A stretch of DNA of 6,676 nt from Phascolarctobacterium sp. Its GTDB lineage: Bacteria > Bacillota > Negativicutes > Acidaminococcales > Acidaminococcaceae. Below the pieces are notes generated by a model, which saw only the letters and a list, made by a program, of their open reading frames with translations, was not told the origin of the DNA and did no database searches. The DNA lies in NCBI GenBank assembly GCA_024405645.1, contig JAKSOJ010000069.1, positions 1-6,676 of the forward strand, given 5' to 3'. Shown here piece after piece: positions 1-5,788 of this stretch (positions are counted from its first letter, which is position 1; every line of letters begins with the position of its first letter). The translations under genes and the position numbers were made by a program.

Positions 1-160
1 ACTCTCCAAGCGGCCGAGGTTGAAGAATACGGAATGTTCTACGCGCCGCTATAGAAAGTTCTTCGAAAAATCTTTACGCAGGAAAGACGGAACAATCGTT
101 AAGTTTTTCGAAAGAAGGCACATGAGCGAATTCTGGTTATGGCAAACTCTTTTTGCCTAG
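1..160 (+). other. Possible 3' end of an upstream gene (frame unresolved)
   Basis: Two plus-strand frames are open at the left edge. Frame 1 reads TLQAAEVEEYGMFYAPL and stops at TAG 52-54. Frame 2 stays open from base 2 to TAG 158-160, with an internal ATG at 122 and a very basic product containing KFFEKSLRRKDGTIVKFFERR. I recognise neither. Frame 1 gives the more protein-like tail; frame 2 is long enough to notice but could be open by chance. The local sequence also contains an inverted repeat (ttcgaaaaa 62-70 with tttttcgaa 104-112), which suggests spacer or repeat DNA after about base 54. The bases to the left of the window would decide this. Confidence 0.25.
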
Positions 161-260
161 GCTTTTGCGAGGAGGCAAAAGCCGGAGTTTCCCGCGCTTT
201 TCAAAAGCGCGCCCACTTTACCTTTTGTCATTTCGCTTTCGGGGTCGAAAGGGAAATGAC
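141..260. repeat. Cluster of four hairpins in the spacer before the MGMT gene
   Basis: Four consecutive stem-loops can be read directly. The first is ggcaaa 141-146 with tttgcc 152-157. The second is ggcttttgc 160-168 with gcaaaagcc 175-183, loop gaggag. The third is cgcgctttt 193-201 with aaaagcgcg 203-211. The fourth is gtcatttc 227-234 with gaaatgac 253-260, continued inside by ctttcg 236-241 and cgaaag 246-251 across one G-G mismatch. The block is more GC-rich than the AT-rich spacers elsewhere in the window. It could be a multi-hairpin intergenic repeat, a processed or attenuating leader of the following gene, or terminators of the upstream gene; none of the stems is followed by a good T-tract on the plus strand, which argues against simple termination. 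The rest of 1-301 shows no gene I can name. Confidence 0.55.
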
Positions 261-301
261 GTATAGGAAGAAAAAAGAAAGGAAAAAACAGCAGGTTATT
301 T

Positions 302-808
302 ATGATATATGTTTCTGATTACATTTCGCCCATTGGAAAAATAACTTTAGCCGCCACAGATGAGGGAATCATTGGCGCTTGGATAGAGGGGCAGAAATAT
401 TTTTTTAATAAAATAGAGCAAAAAGATTTGGTATGCCAAGAGAATGAAGAGCTACGCAAGGCGAAGGCTTGGCTTGACGATTATTTTGCAGGCAAGAAGC
501 CTGAACTTACCCGTCTGAAATTGGCGCCCAAAGGCAGCGAATTTGCTATGGCTGTTTGGAAAGTCTTGCGAGAGATTCCATATGGTGAGACTACAACTTA
601 TGGTGAAATTGCTAAAAAAATTGCAGAGCAAAAAGGCTTGAAGCGTATGTCTGCTCAAGCAGTTGGAGGAGCAGTAGGGCATAACCCCATATCCATAATT
701 GTTCCTTGTCATAGGGTTGTTGGTTCCAACGGTAGCCTTACTGGCTATGCGGGAGGAATTGAAATCAAGGCAAAGCTGCTAGCACATGAAGAGGCCAATA
801 AATTATAA
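302..808 (+). CDS. ogt: Methylated-DNA-[protein]-cysteine S-methyltransferase (MGMT/Ogt)
   Basis: Suicidal DNA-repair protein that moves the alkyl group from O6-alkylguanine (and O4-alkylthymine) onto its own cysteine. The 168-residue length is normal for a single-domain bacterial Ogt. An N-terminal ribonuclease-like domain (about 1-80) is followed by the winged-helix DNA-binding and active-site domain (about 82-165), with the conserved start FAMAVWKVLREIPYGETTTYGE. The active site is IVPCHRVVG with C136, and the helix-turn-helix segment is SAQAVGGAVGHNPI (117-130). The position usually occupied by the arginine finger (RAVG) is Q119 here; I recall this variant in other gut Firmicutes, so it is not evidence of inactivity. 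The ATG at 302 gives the expected N-terminus, but the ribosome site is weak (gcagg 291-295). No obvious promoter is visible; the hairpin cluster lies directly upstream. It seems monocistronic. Confidence 0.96.
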   Translation: MIYVSDYISPIGKITLAATDEGIIGAWIEGQKYFFNKIEQKDLVCQENEELRKAKAWLDDYFAGKKPELTRLKLAPKGSEFAMAVWKVLREIPYGETTTYGEIAKKIAEQKGLKRMSAQAVGGAVGHNPISIIVPCHRVVGSNGSLTGYAGGIEIKAKLLAHEEANKL

Positions 809-822
809 TAGTTATTAGAAAT

Positions 823-970
823 GTTTAATTTTCATGAACTGTTTAAAATTTACAACTTGCTTTTCGATAGTTAGATTTTATCGAACAGCTATAACTTATA
901 AATTAAACTTTTCAAATCGCTTTGTGATTTGGTCCTTCACTCAGCACTATGCACTATGAACTCATAACTA
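823..970. repeat. Decayed hairpin/heptamer repeat in the MGMT-yajQ spacer
   Basis: The spacer 809-1096 has no gene. It holds ttcgata 863-869 pairing with tatcgaa 879-885, and a tight hairpin caaatcgc 913-920 / gtgatttg 924-931 with a TTT triloop and one G-T wobble. A 9-base inverted repeat, gtttaattt 823-831 / aaattaaac 900-908, encloses the first hairpin. Next to the triloop hairpin is a run with 7-base spacing: gcactat (944-950), gcactat (951-957), gaactca (958-964), taactaa (965-971). The same architecture, a triloop hairpin beside degenerate heptamers, recurs at 3584-3703, so this is probably a degraded member of one repeat class. Primary sequence is not closely shared between the two. 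Confidence 0.4.
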
Positions 971-986
971 ATTTTGTGCTTTGGCA

Positions 987-1015
987 TTTATCAAATAGTG
1001 AAATTATGATATAAT
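987..1015 (+). promoter_or_regulatory. Sigma-A-type promoter of yajQ
   Basis: The -10 box TATAAT (1010-1015) is a perfect consensus. A weak -35 match TTTATC lies at 987-992 with the ideal 17-base spacing. Transcription would start near 1022 and leave a leader of about 75 bases before the yajQ ATG. The leader shows no riboswitch or strong hairpin that I can recognise. Confidence 0.55.
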
Positions 1016-1096
1016 TAACAGAATACTCGTATAAATAATTAATGTGATTTTGAAATAAAATTGCAAATTAAGTATAGCGATATAGGAGGCAAAATA

Positions 1097-1588
1097 ATGG
1101 CAAAAGATTCTAGCTTTGACGTTGTATCCCAAGTTGACATGCAAGAAATGGACAACGCAGTTAACCAAGTTAAAAAAGAAATTTCCCAACGCTACGATTT
1201 CCGTGGTTCCAATGCAACTGTAGAACTTTCTGATGATTGCATTAAACTCACCGCTGAAGACGATTACAAGGCAGGCGCAATCCTCGATATGCTCCGCCAA
1301 AAAATGGCTAAACGTGGTATTCCTCTGCGTGCCATCGTTCCTGGCAAAATCGAACCCGCTGCAAAAAATACTGTTCGCCAAGAGCTGAAAATCCAACAAG
1401 GCATTTCCAAAGAAGCAGGCAAGAAAATTGTTGCAGCAATCAAAGCATCTAAATTAAAAGTAAATGCTCAAATTCAAGATAACCAAGTTCGCGTTTCTGG
1501 CGCTAAAAAAGACGATTTGCAAGCAGTAATTCAATTGTTGAAAGCAGATGATTTTGGCGTAGATCTGCAATTTATCAATATGCGTTAA
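1097..1588 (+). CDS. yajQ: YajQ family nucleotide-binding protein
   Basis: A 163-residue cytoplasmic protein of the YajQ (UPF0234) family, with two RRM-like alpha/beta half-domains. Family members bind nucleic acid or nucleotides; some, shown best in Xanthomonas and Pseudomonas, bind cyclic di-GMP and act with transcription factors. Family hallmarks are the start [18 protein letters not shown], then ISQRYDFRG, the central segment [17 protein letters not shown], and the end [20 protein letters not shown] plus FINMR. The length equals the usual family length. The frame is open upstream to an ATG at 1061, but AGGAGG at 1084-1089, seven bases before ATG 1097, and the conserved MAKDSSFD start fix the shorter form. 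It has its own promoter upstream and is followed after 26 bases by the FMN enzyme. No GGDEF or EAL gene is in the window, so a c-di-GMP role here is untested. Confidence 0.96.
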   Translation: MAKDSSFDVVSQVDMQEMDNAVNQVKKEISQRYDFRGSNATVELSDDCIKLTAEDDYKAGAILDMLRQKMAKRGIPLRAIVPGKIEPAAKNTVRQELKIQQGISKEAGKKIVAAIKASKLKVNAQIQDNQVRVSGAKKDDLQAVIQLLKADDFGVDLQFINMR

Positions 1589-1601
1589 TTTGTTTTTTTA
1601 T

Positions 1602-1609
1602 GGAGGAGA
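1602..1609 (+). promoter_or_regulatory. Ribosome binding site that fixes the FMN enzyme start
   Basis: GGAGGAGA lies eight bases (from GGAGG) before ATG 1615. The upstream in-frame ATG at 1600 overlaps this site and has only a T-run before it, so the start at 1615 (MNYKEVLDAA) is preferred. Confidence 0.85.
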
Positions 1610-1614
1610 AGATT

Positions 1615-2628
1615 ATGAATTACAAGGAAGTCCTTGATGCTGCTCGTGGCAATATTGGCCCCGTTTGCAAAGCTTGCCCCGTTTGCAATGGTAAAGCATG
1701 TGGCGCACAAATTCCTGGCCCTGGCTCTCGCAATGCACAAGCTGTATTGAACTGGGATGCTTGGCAAAGAGTTCGTTTGAACATGGATACCCTTTGCCCT
1801 GGTGATACCGTTGATATGACCTTCGAATTCGCTGGCAAATCCTTTAAGATTCCCGTATTCGCTGGCCCTGTTGGCGCTATGAAAATGCACTATGGCGAAA
1901 AATACACCGATATCGAATACAACAATGTATTGGTTCCTGGCTGTGCAAAAGCTGGTATCGCTGCTATGACCGGTGACGGCGTTAATGGTGGCATGATGGA
2001 AGCTGCTTCCGTTGCTATTAAAGCTTGCGATGGCGTTGGCATTCCTACCTGCAAACCCTGGTATAAAGATGTTGTTGCTCAAAGAATGCAACTCGTTAAA
2101 GAATCTGGTTCCTTTGCAGTTGCAATGGACGTAGATGGCGCAGGTCTTCCTTTCCTCAAACATTGCACTCCTCCTGCAGGTCCTAAATCTGTAGCTGAAT
2201 TAAAAGAAATCATCGACAATGCAGGCATTCCCTTCATTGTTAAAGGCATTATGACTGTCAAAGGCGCTTTGAAAGCTGCTGAAGCTGGCGCTTATGCAAT
2301 TGTTGTATCCAACCATGGTGGTCGTGTTCTTGACGATTGCATGCCTACTGCAGATGTTCTGCCTGCAATCGCTGCAGCTGTTAAAGGCAAGGTTAAAATC
2401 CTTGTTGATGGTGGTATTCGCAGTGGCGCAGATATTTTCAAAGCAATCGCTTTGGGTGCTGATGGCGTAATTATCGCTCGTCCTTTCGTTGTTGCTGCTT
2501 ATGGCGCAGGCGAAGAAGGCATTCAAGTTCTTGTTGATAAGCTTGCTGGCGAACTCGAAGATGCAATGCTTATGTGCGGTGCAAGAACCTTGGCAGAAAT
2601 TACTCCTGATATGGTAAGCAAACTGTAA
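1615..2628 (+). CDS. FMN-dependent alpha-hydroxy-acid oxidizing protein with N-terminal Cys cluster
   Basis: A 337-residue TIM-barrel flavoenzyme of the lactate oxidase/glycolate oxidase/L-lactate dehydrogenase superfamily, expected to oxidise a 2-hydroxy acid to the 2-oxo acid. Visible motifs are FIVKGIM with the FMN-contacting K210; SNHGGRVLDD with the catalytic base H234, substrate arginine R237 and D240; and the FMN-phosphate region VDGGIRSGADIFKAIALGAD from 264. It is somewhat shorter than classical members (about 350-380), and the N-terminal part differs: instead of the usual substrate tyrosine region it carries C18-x2-C21-x2-C24-x4-C29. I recall similar cysteines in homologues from anaerobic Firmicutes; an iron-sulfur or metal site is inference. 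The substrate cannot be named, and the physiological acceptor in an anaerobe is probably not oxygen. It probably shares the yajQ transcript (26-base gap, no intervening terminator). A hairpin terminator follows. Confidence 0.9.
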   Translation: MNYKEVLDAARGNIGPVCKACPVCNGKACGAQIPGPGSRNAQAVLNWDAWQRVRLNMDTLCPGDTVDMTFEFAGKSFKIPVFAGPVGAMKMHYGEKYTDIEYNNVLVPGCAKAGIAAMTGDGVNGGMMEAASVAIKACDGVGIPTCKPWYKDVVAQRMQLVKESGSFAVAMDVDGAGLPFLKHCTPPAGPKSVAELKEIIDNAGIPFIVKGIMTVKGALKAAEAGAYAIVVSNHGGRVLDDCMPTADVLPAIAAAVKGKVKILVDGGIRSGADIFKAIALGADGVIIARPFVVAAYGAGEEGIQVLVDKLAGELEDAMLMCGARTLAEITPDMVSKL

Positions 2629-2652
2629 TTTTTGTAAGATTTTTATGATAAT

Positions 2653-2697
2653 GATGCTGAATTGTGGCTTAGGTCATGATTCAGCATTCATATTTTT
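2653..2697 (+). terminator. Probable Rho-independent terminator after the FMN enzyme
   Basis: The stem atgctgaat (2654-2662) pairs perfectly with attcagcat (2679-2687) around a 16-base loop and is followed by the T-rich tail tcatattttta. It is moderately weak (AT-rich stem, long loop), so some readthrough into the patatin gene is possible. It overlaps the extreme 5' extension of the patatin reading frame, which is another reason to start that gene later. Confidence 0.6.
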
Positions 2698-2725
2698 ACG
2701 TGATTTTAAATGATTGTTTAAACAG

Positions 2726-2737
2726 AAGGGTGGTGAG
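2726..2737 (+). promoter_or_regulatory. Ribosome binding site that fixes the patatin-like gene start
   Basis: AAGGGTGGTGAG, close to AAGGAGGTGA with one extra base, has its GGTGA core at 2732-2736, five bases before ATG 2742. The upstream ATG at 2676 has no such site and lies inside the terminator hairpin. In-frame GTG codons at 2730 and 2733 fall within the site itself. Confidence 0.75.
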
Positions 2738-2741
2738 TGAC

Positions 2742-3584
2742 ATGCGAACTGGTTTGGTTATGGAAGGTGGAGCAATGCGAGGCCTTTTTACAGCTGGTGT
2801 CATTGATGTGTTGATGGAAAATGGCATCGAGTTTGATGGAGCAATCGGTGTTAGTGCAGGCGCAGCCTTTGGCTGTAACTATAAATCCAAGCAAATTGGT
2901 CGTGTACTTCGTTATAATACCAAGTTCTGCAACGATTCCCGTTATACAGGTCTGCGTTCACTATTTACTTCTGGCGATTTATACAATAAAAAATTCTACT
3001 ATGATGACCTTCCCAAACGCGTAGATGTTTTCGACCTTGATGTGTATAGAGCGAACCCCATGGAATTCTATTGCGTTTGTACCAACATGGAAACAGGTGA
3101 AGCTGTCTATAAAAGATTGGATACCTTTGACGATGACGAACTCGAATGGTTGAGGGCTTCCGCATCTTTGCCGATTGTGTCTACTGTGGTAGAGCAGGAT
3201 GGGATGAAGTTGTCCGACGGGGGCACTTCTGACAGCGTACCCTTGGAATATTTCGAAAGCATAGGCTATGACCGTAATGTTGTAATTTGCACACAACCCT
3301 ATGGCTTTAGAAAAAAGAAGTTGCCTTTACTTTGGCTCATTAAATTTTGCTTGAGAAAATATCCTGTGCTTGCTAAAGCCTTGGAAGATCGTTATCTCAT
3401 GTATAACGAAACCATGGTAATGCTCGATGAACGTGCGAAGAAGGGCGAAATCTTTCTCATTCGTCCGCCTGTAGATCTTAATATTTCTCCTTTGACAAAT
3501 CCGAGTGAGGTTAAACGCGTGTATGAAATCGGTAGGGCAGAAGGGGAAAAGCATTTGGCTGCAGTTAAGGCGTTCTTGAGATAA
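2742..3584 (+). CDS. Patatin-like phospholipase family protein
   Basis: A 280-residue serine lipid acyl hydrolase with the patatin Ser-Asp dyad; family members release fatty acids from phospholipids or other acyl esters. The order of motifs is complete: the glycine-rich oxyanion loop MEGGAMRG (7-14), the nucleophile elbow GVSAG with S38, and the DGG box with D159 (LSDGGTSDSVPL). The C-terminal segment RPPVDLNISPLTNPSEV (241-257) is typical of the bacterial YjjU/RssA-like subgroup. There is no signal peptide and no clear membrane helix apart from a mildly hydrophobic stretch at 193-204, so it is probably cytoplasmic or peripherally membrane-bound. A longer reading frame begins at 2676, but that start lies in a terminator hairpin and lacks a ribosome site. 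No strong own promoter is evident between 2690 and 2741; expression may rely partly on readthrough. The substrate is unknown. Confidence 0.92.
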   Translation: MRTGLVMEGGAMRGLFTAGVIDVLMENGIEFDGAIGVSAGAAFGCNYKSKQIGRVLRYNTKFCNDSRYTGLRSLFTSGDLYNKKFYYDDLPKRVDVFDLDVYRANPMEFYCVCTNMETGEAVYKRLDTFDDDELEWLRASASLPIVSTVVEQDGMKLSDGGTSDSVPLEYFESIGYDRNVVICTQPYGFRKKKLPLLWLIKFCLRKYPVLAKALEDRYLMYNETMVMLDERAKKGEIFLIRPPVDLNISPLTNPSEVKRVYEIGRAEGEKHLAAVKAFLR

Positions 3585-3703
3585 ATGCGCAATTGGCAAT
3601 TGGCAATTCGCAATTTATGGAATCGAGCAAAGCTCGATGAATTAAATCTGTTTGCGAAGCAAACTCATTTAATTGCGAATTGCGCATTACGAATTGCGAA
3701 TTG
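3584..3703. repeat. Intergenic repeat: inverted heptamer arrays flanking two triloop hairpins
   Basis: The left arm (3584-3615) is a run of 7-base units: aatgcgc, aattggc, aattggc, aattcgc, aatt. The right arm (3671-3703) is the inverse form: aatt then gcgaatt, gcgcatt, acgaatt, gcgaatt, g. The arms pair: caattcgcaatt 3604-3615 is the exact complement of 3671-3682 and of 3692-3703, and aatgcgcaatt 3584-3594 of 3678-3688. Between them are hairpins atcgagc/gctcgat (3622-3628/3632-3638, loop AAA) and aattaaat + gtttgc / gcaaac + atttaatt (3640-3674, loop GAA, 2x2 internal loop). It begins at the stop codon of the patatin gene. It resembles the short heptanucleotide repeats and small palindromic elements known from many bacteria. 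It encodes nothing. Confidence 0.75.
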
Positions 3704-3755
3704 ATTGGGTACTGTAATCATCTCAAGTATACATTTGCAAATTAGTACTGTTTTA

Positions 3756-3784
3756 TTGTTAGATTTTCATAATTTTGCTATAAT
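3756..3784 (+). promoter_or_regulatory. Sigma-A promoter of the menC-like gene
   Basis: TTGTTA (3756-3761) and a perfect TATAAT (3779-3784) are separated by 17 bases. Further TATAAT strings occur at 3797-3802 and 3821-3826 but lack an equally good -35. The start of transcription would be near 3791, giving a leader of about 50 bases. The ribosome site AGGAAG lies at 3831-3836, seven bases before the ATG. Confidence 0.7.
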
Positions 3785-3843
3785 TATTCTTGTGCTTATA
3801 ATCAATATTATGAGAATTTTTATAATCGAAAGGAAGTGTTTTC

Positions 3844-4956
3844 ATGCGTATTGACCGCATTGACCTTATTCGTGTTAACAACCCGTTCTCCCATCCGTTT
3901 GAAACCAGCTTTACCAAATTCGAAGTTCGTGATGCTATTCTGGTAAAAGTTTATTCCGAAGGCTTAATCGGCTGGGGCGAATGTAAAGCATTCCATGGTC
4001 CCTTCTACAATGATGAAGACAATGGCACTGTAATGCATGTTCTGAAGAACTTAATCATTCCTAGAATTCTTCATACCGACATCGAAAGCCCCGAAGCTTT
4101 CATGAAACAATTCAAATACATCATTGGCAACCGTCTTGCTAAAGCAGCAGTTGAAAATGCTCTTTGGGAAATCATGGTTCAAAGAACTGGTAAATCCTTG
4201 AAAACCTTGCTTGGTGGTACCCAAGACGAAATCAAAGTTGGCGTATCCCTGGGTATGGAAAAAGACATTCCTTCCTTGCTTGCTCAAGTAGAAAAATACT
4301 TGGCTCAAGGCTATCATCGTACCAAAATTAAAATTAAACCTGGCAAAGACTACGAAGTTATAAAAGCAGTTCGTGAAGCATATCCTGATATCGTTATGAC
4401 TGTAGATGCTAACTCCGCATACACCCTGAAAGATATCGATCTCTTCAAGGCTATGGATGAATTCAATCTGGAATACATCGAACAACCTCTGGGCGAAAGC
4501 GATATCGTTGACCATGCAAGACTGCAAGCAGAACTCAAGACTCCTATTTGCTTGGACGAATCCATCGATTCCTACGAAATTGCTAAAGCTGCTATCGACC
4601 TGAAGAGCTGCCGTGTTATCAACATCAAATCTTCTCGTTGTGGCGGTATCTATGAAGCAAAACGCATTCATGACCTGTGTGTAGAACACAACATTCCTGT
4701 ATGGTGTGGCGGCATGACCGAACTTGGTATTGGTCGCGCACAAAACGTTTCCTTCGCATCTCTGCCTGGTTTCGCTCAACTGGCTCATGACGTAGCAGCT
4801 TCTGACCGTTATTTCGCAGAAGACATCACCATTCCTTATGTAAACATCACCAAAGATTGCACCATTATCGTTCCTGACGACACCAATGGCGTAAAATACG
4901 AAGTTGATGAAAAACAAATCGAAAAGATGATGGTTGCTCACGAAATCTTCAAATAA
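3844..4956 (+). CDS. menC: o-Succinylbenzoate synthase / N-succinylamino-acid racemase family enzyme
   Basis: A 370-residue enolase-superfamily protein of the muconate-lactonizing-enzyme subgroup, best matching the class-2 MenC/NSAR family of Firmicutes and actinomycetes. These enzymes dehydrate SHCHC to o-succinylbenzoate in menaquinone synthesis, racemise N-succinylamino acids, or do both. The N-terminal capping domain (about 1-125) precedes the barrel. The catalytic set is complete: KxK with K161 and K163 (TKIKIKPG), metal ligands D188 (VDAN), E213 (YIEQP) and D238 (CLDES), and the second-strand K262 (NIKSSRCGG). The family signature WCGGMTELGIGRAQN is at 287-301. Numbering is nearly identical to the Amycolatopsis enzyme (K163, D189, E214, D239, K263). 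No other men gene and no acylase or succinyltransferase gene is nearby, so sequence and context here cannot separate OSBS from racemase function. It has its own promoter and terminator and appears monocistronic. The codon choice looks like that of a well-expressed gene. Confidence 0.88.
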   Translation: MRIDRIDLIRVNNPFSHPFETSFTKFEVRDAILVKVYSEGLIGWGECKAFHGPFYNDEDNGTVMHVLKNLIIPRILHTDIESPEAFMKQFKYIIGNRLAKAAVENALWEIMVQRTGKSLKTLLGGTQDEIKVGVSLGMEKDIPSLLAQVEKYLAQGYHRTKIKIKPGKDYEVIKAVREAYPDIVMTVDANSAYTLKDIDLFKAMDEFNLEYIEQPLGESDIVDHARLQAELKTPICLDESIDSYEIAKAAIDLKSCRVINIKSSRCGGIYEAKRIHDLCVEHNIPVWCGGMTELGIGRAQNVSFASLPGFAQLAHDVAASDRYFAEDITIPYVNITKDCTIIVPDDTNGVKYEVDEKQIEKMMVAHEIFK

Positions 4957-4977
4957 GATTAAATTAAAAATTAAAAG

Positions 4978-5010
4978 ACCGGCTCAAGGTAAATTCCTTG
5001 GGCCGGTTTT
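4978..5010. terminator. Bidirectional Rho-independent terminator
   Basis: A 12-pair stem, accggctcaagg 4978-4989 with ccttgggccggt 4996-5007 (one T-G wobble), has loop taaatt. On the plus strand it ends in TTTT (5007-5010) and serves the menC-like gene. On the minus strand the complement of 4963-4977 gives a T-rich run, serving the pentapeptide-protein gene whose stop is at 5027-5025. The convergent layout fits a shared terminator. Confidence 0.9.
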
Positions 5011-5024
5011 GCTTTTGGTAATAT

Positions 5025-5777
5025 TTATTTGTCGAATAATGTTTTATCCTTTTGAGCTGTACCAAATTGTGTGAAGGTGAGATTAGCTCCGCGTAAATCA
5101 GCATTGTCGAGAATTGCTTTGTCAAAATTGGTACCAACGAGATTAGCCTGAGTTAAATCTGCCTTGCCCATTTTTGCACTGCGACAATCTGCTTCTTTTA
5201 AATAACTGCCGGATAGGTGAGCGGAATACATATTCGCGCCTCTAAAAATTGTATTATTAAAATGCGCATTGCGAATCCAAGCATAGGGCATGCTAGCGTA
5301 ACTAAAATCTGCAAAATCTGCATTAGACTTATCGAGAGATAACTCGTCTGCTTTGACACCGATGCAGTTAGCGTTCATGAGCTTGGTGCTTATGAATTGC
5401 GCTCTGTAAAGATTGGCGTTTTCCAAATTGGCATTGGTGAAATTGGTTTCGAAAGCCAAAGCATAGGAGAAGTCTGCGGATTGTAAATTTGCACCCCTAA
5501 AGAGAGCCTTATTCACAGTTGCACTATGAAAATTAGCGTTGCTGAGATTAGCTTTGGTAAAGTCTGTGCCAACCAAGCGGGCTTGAGTAAAATCTGTGCC
5601 AGAAAAATCCTTTTCGGACAAATTCATTTTTGAAAGATCTGCTCCTGACAAATCGCCATTAACACAGGAATTGCCTGCTTTTACTGCTTCCAAATCTGCA
5701 TTGTTATAAGCGTAGGCGAGGGAAGTGCTGAGGCACAACATACCAAATGCCATGGTTTTCAGAAAGTTTTTTATCAT
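5025..5777 (-). CDS. Exported pentapeptide-repeat protein
   Basis: A 250-residue protein with a Sec-type signal peptide (MIKNFLKTMAFGMLCLSTSL, then AYA at 21-23, cleavage likely after A23; the Cys at 15 is not in a proper lipobox). The mature chain is almost entirely A(D/N)LXX pentapeptides from about 38 to 236, for example LSGADLSKMNL, FTKANLSNANF and LDNADLRGANLTF. This predicts a right-handed square beta-helix located outside the cytoplasmic membrane. Register weakens around 137-152 (GVKADELSLDKSNADF), which may be a loop between two helical coils. The reading frame is open further upstream to 5897 inside the HAD gene, but the signal peptide and the GAGG ribosome site (5787-5784, six bases before the ATG) fix the start at 5777. 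The function is unknown: cytoplasmic relatives of the Qnr/MfpA type mimic DNA, but the export signal makes that unlikely here. It is co-transcribed with the HAD gene. Confidence 0.9.
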   Translation of the reverse strand: MIKNFLKTMAFGMLCLSTSLAYAYNNADLEAVKAGNSCVNGDLSGADLSKMNLSEKDFSGTDFTQARLVGTDFTKANLSNANFHSATVNKALFRGANLQSADFSYALAFETNFTNANLENANLYRAQFISTKLMNANCIGVKADELSLDKSNADFADFSYASMPYAWIRNAHFNNTIFRGANMYSAHLSGSYLKEADCRSAKMGKADLTQANLVGTNFDKAILDNADLRGANLTFTQFGTAQKDKTLFDK

Positions 5778-5779
5778 AA

Positions 5780-5788
5780 TTTTCCTCT
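5780..5788 (-). promoter_or_regulatory. Ribosome binding site overlapping the HAD stop codon
   Basis: Read on the minus strand, AGAGGAAAA begins at the last base of the HAD stop codon (TAA 5790-5788) and ends two bases before the ATG at 5777. This indicates close translational linkage of the two genes and rules out the longer 5897 start for the pentapeptide protein. Confidence 0.8.

Noticed and set aside
122..160. Small ORF MSEFWLWQTLFA before the hairpin cluster
   Set aside because: Twelve codons, no ribosome site, within a longer open frame of doubtful reality; not supportable as a gene or leader peptide.
1585..2163. Minus-strand open frame opposite the FMN enzyme
   Set aside because: Shadow of a well-supported gene; Asn/Ser/Ala-rich with no motif and no ribosome site.
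3584..3703. CRISPR array
   Set aside because: Repeat units are 7 bases with no spacers, the arms are inverted to each other, and there are no cas genes.
4051..4941. Long open frame on the minus strand opposite the menC-like gene
   Set aside because: It lies entirely within a gene with complete catalytic motifs, its product is rich in Phe, Cys, Asn and Val as expected from the complement of biased codons, and it has no recognisable motif.
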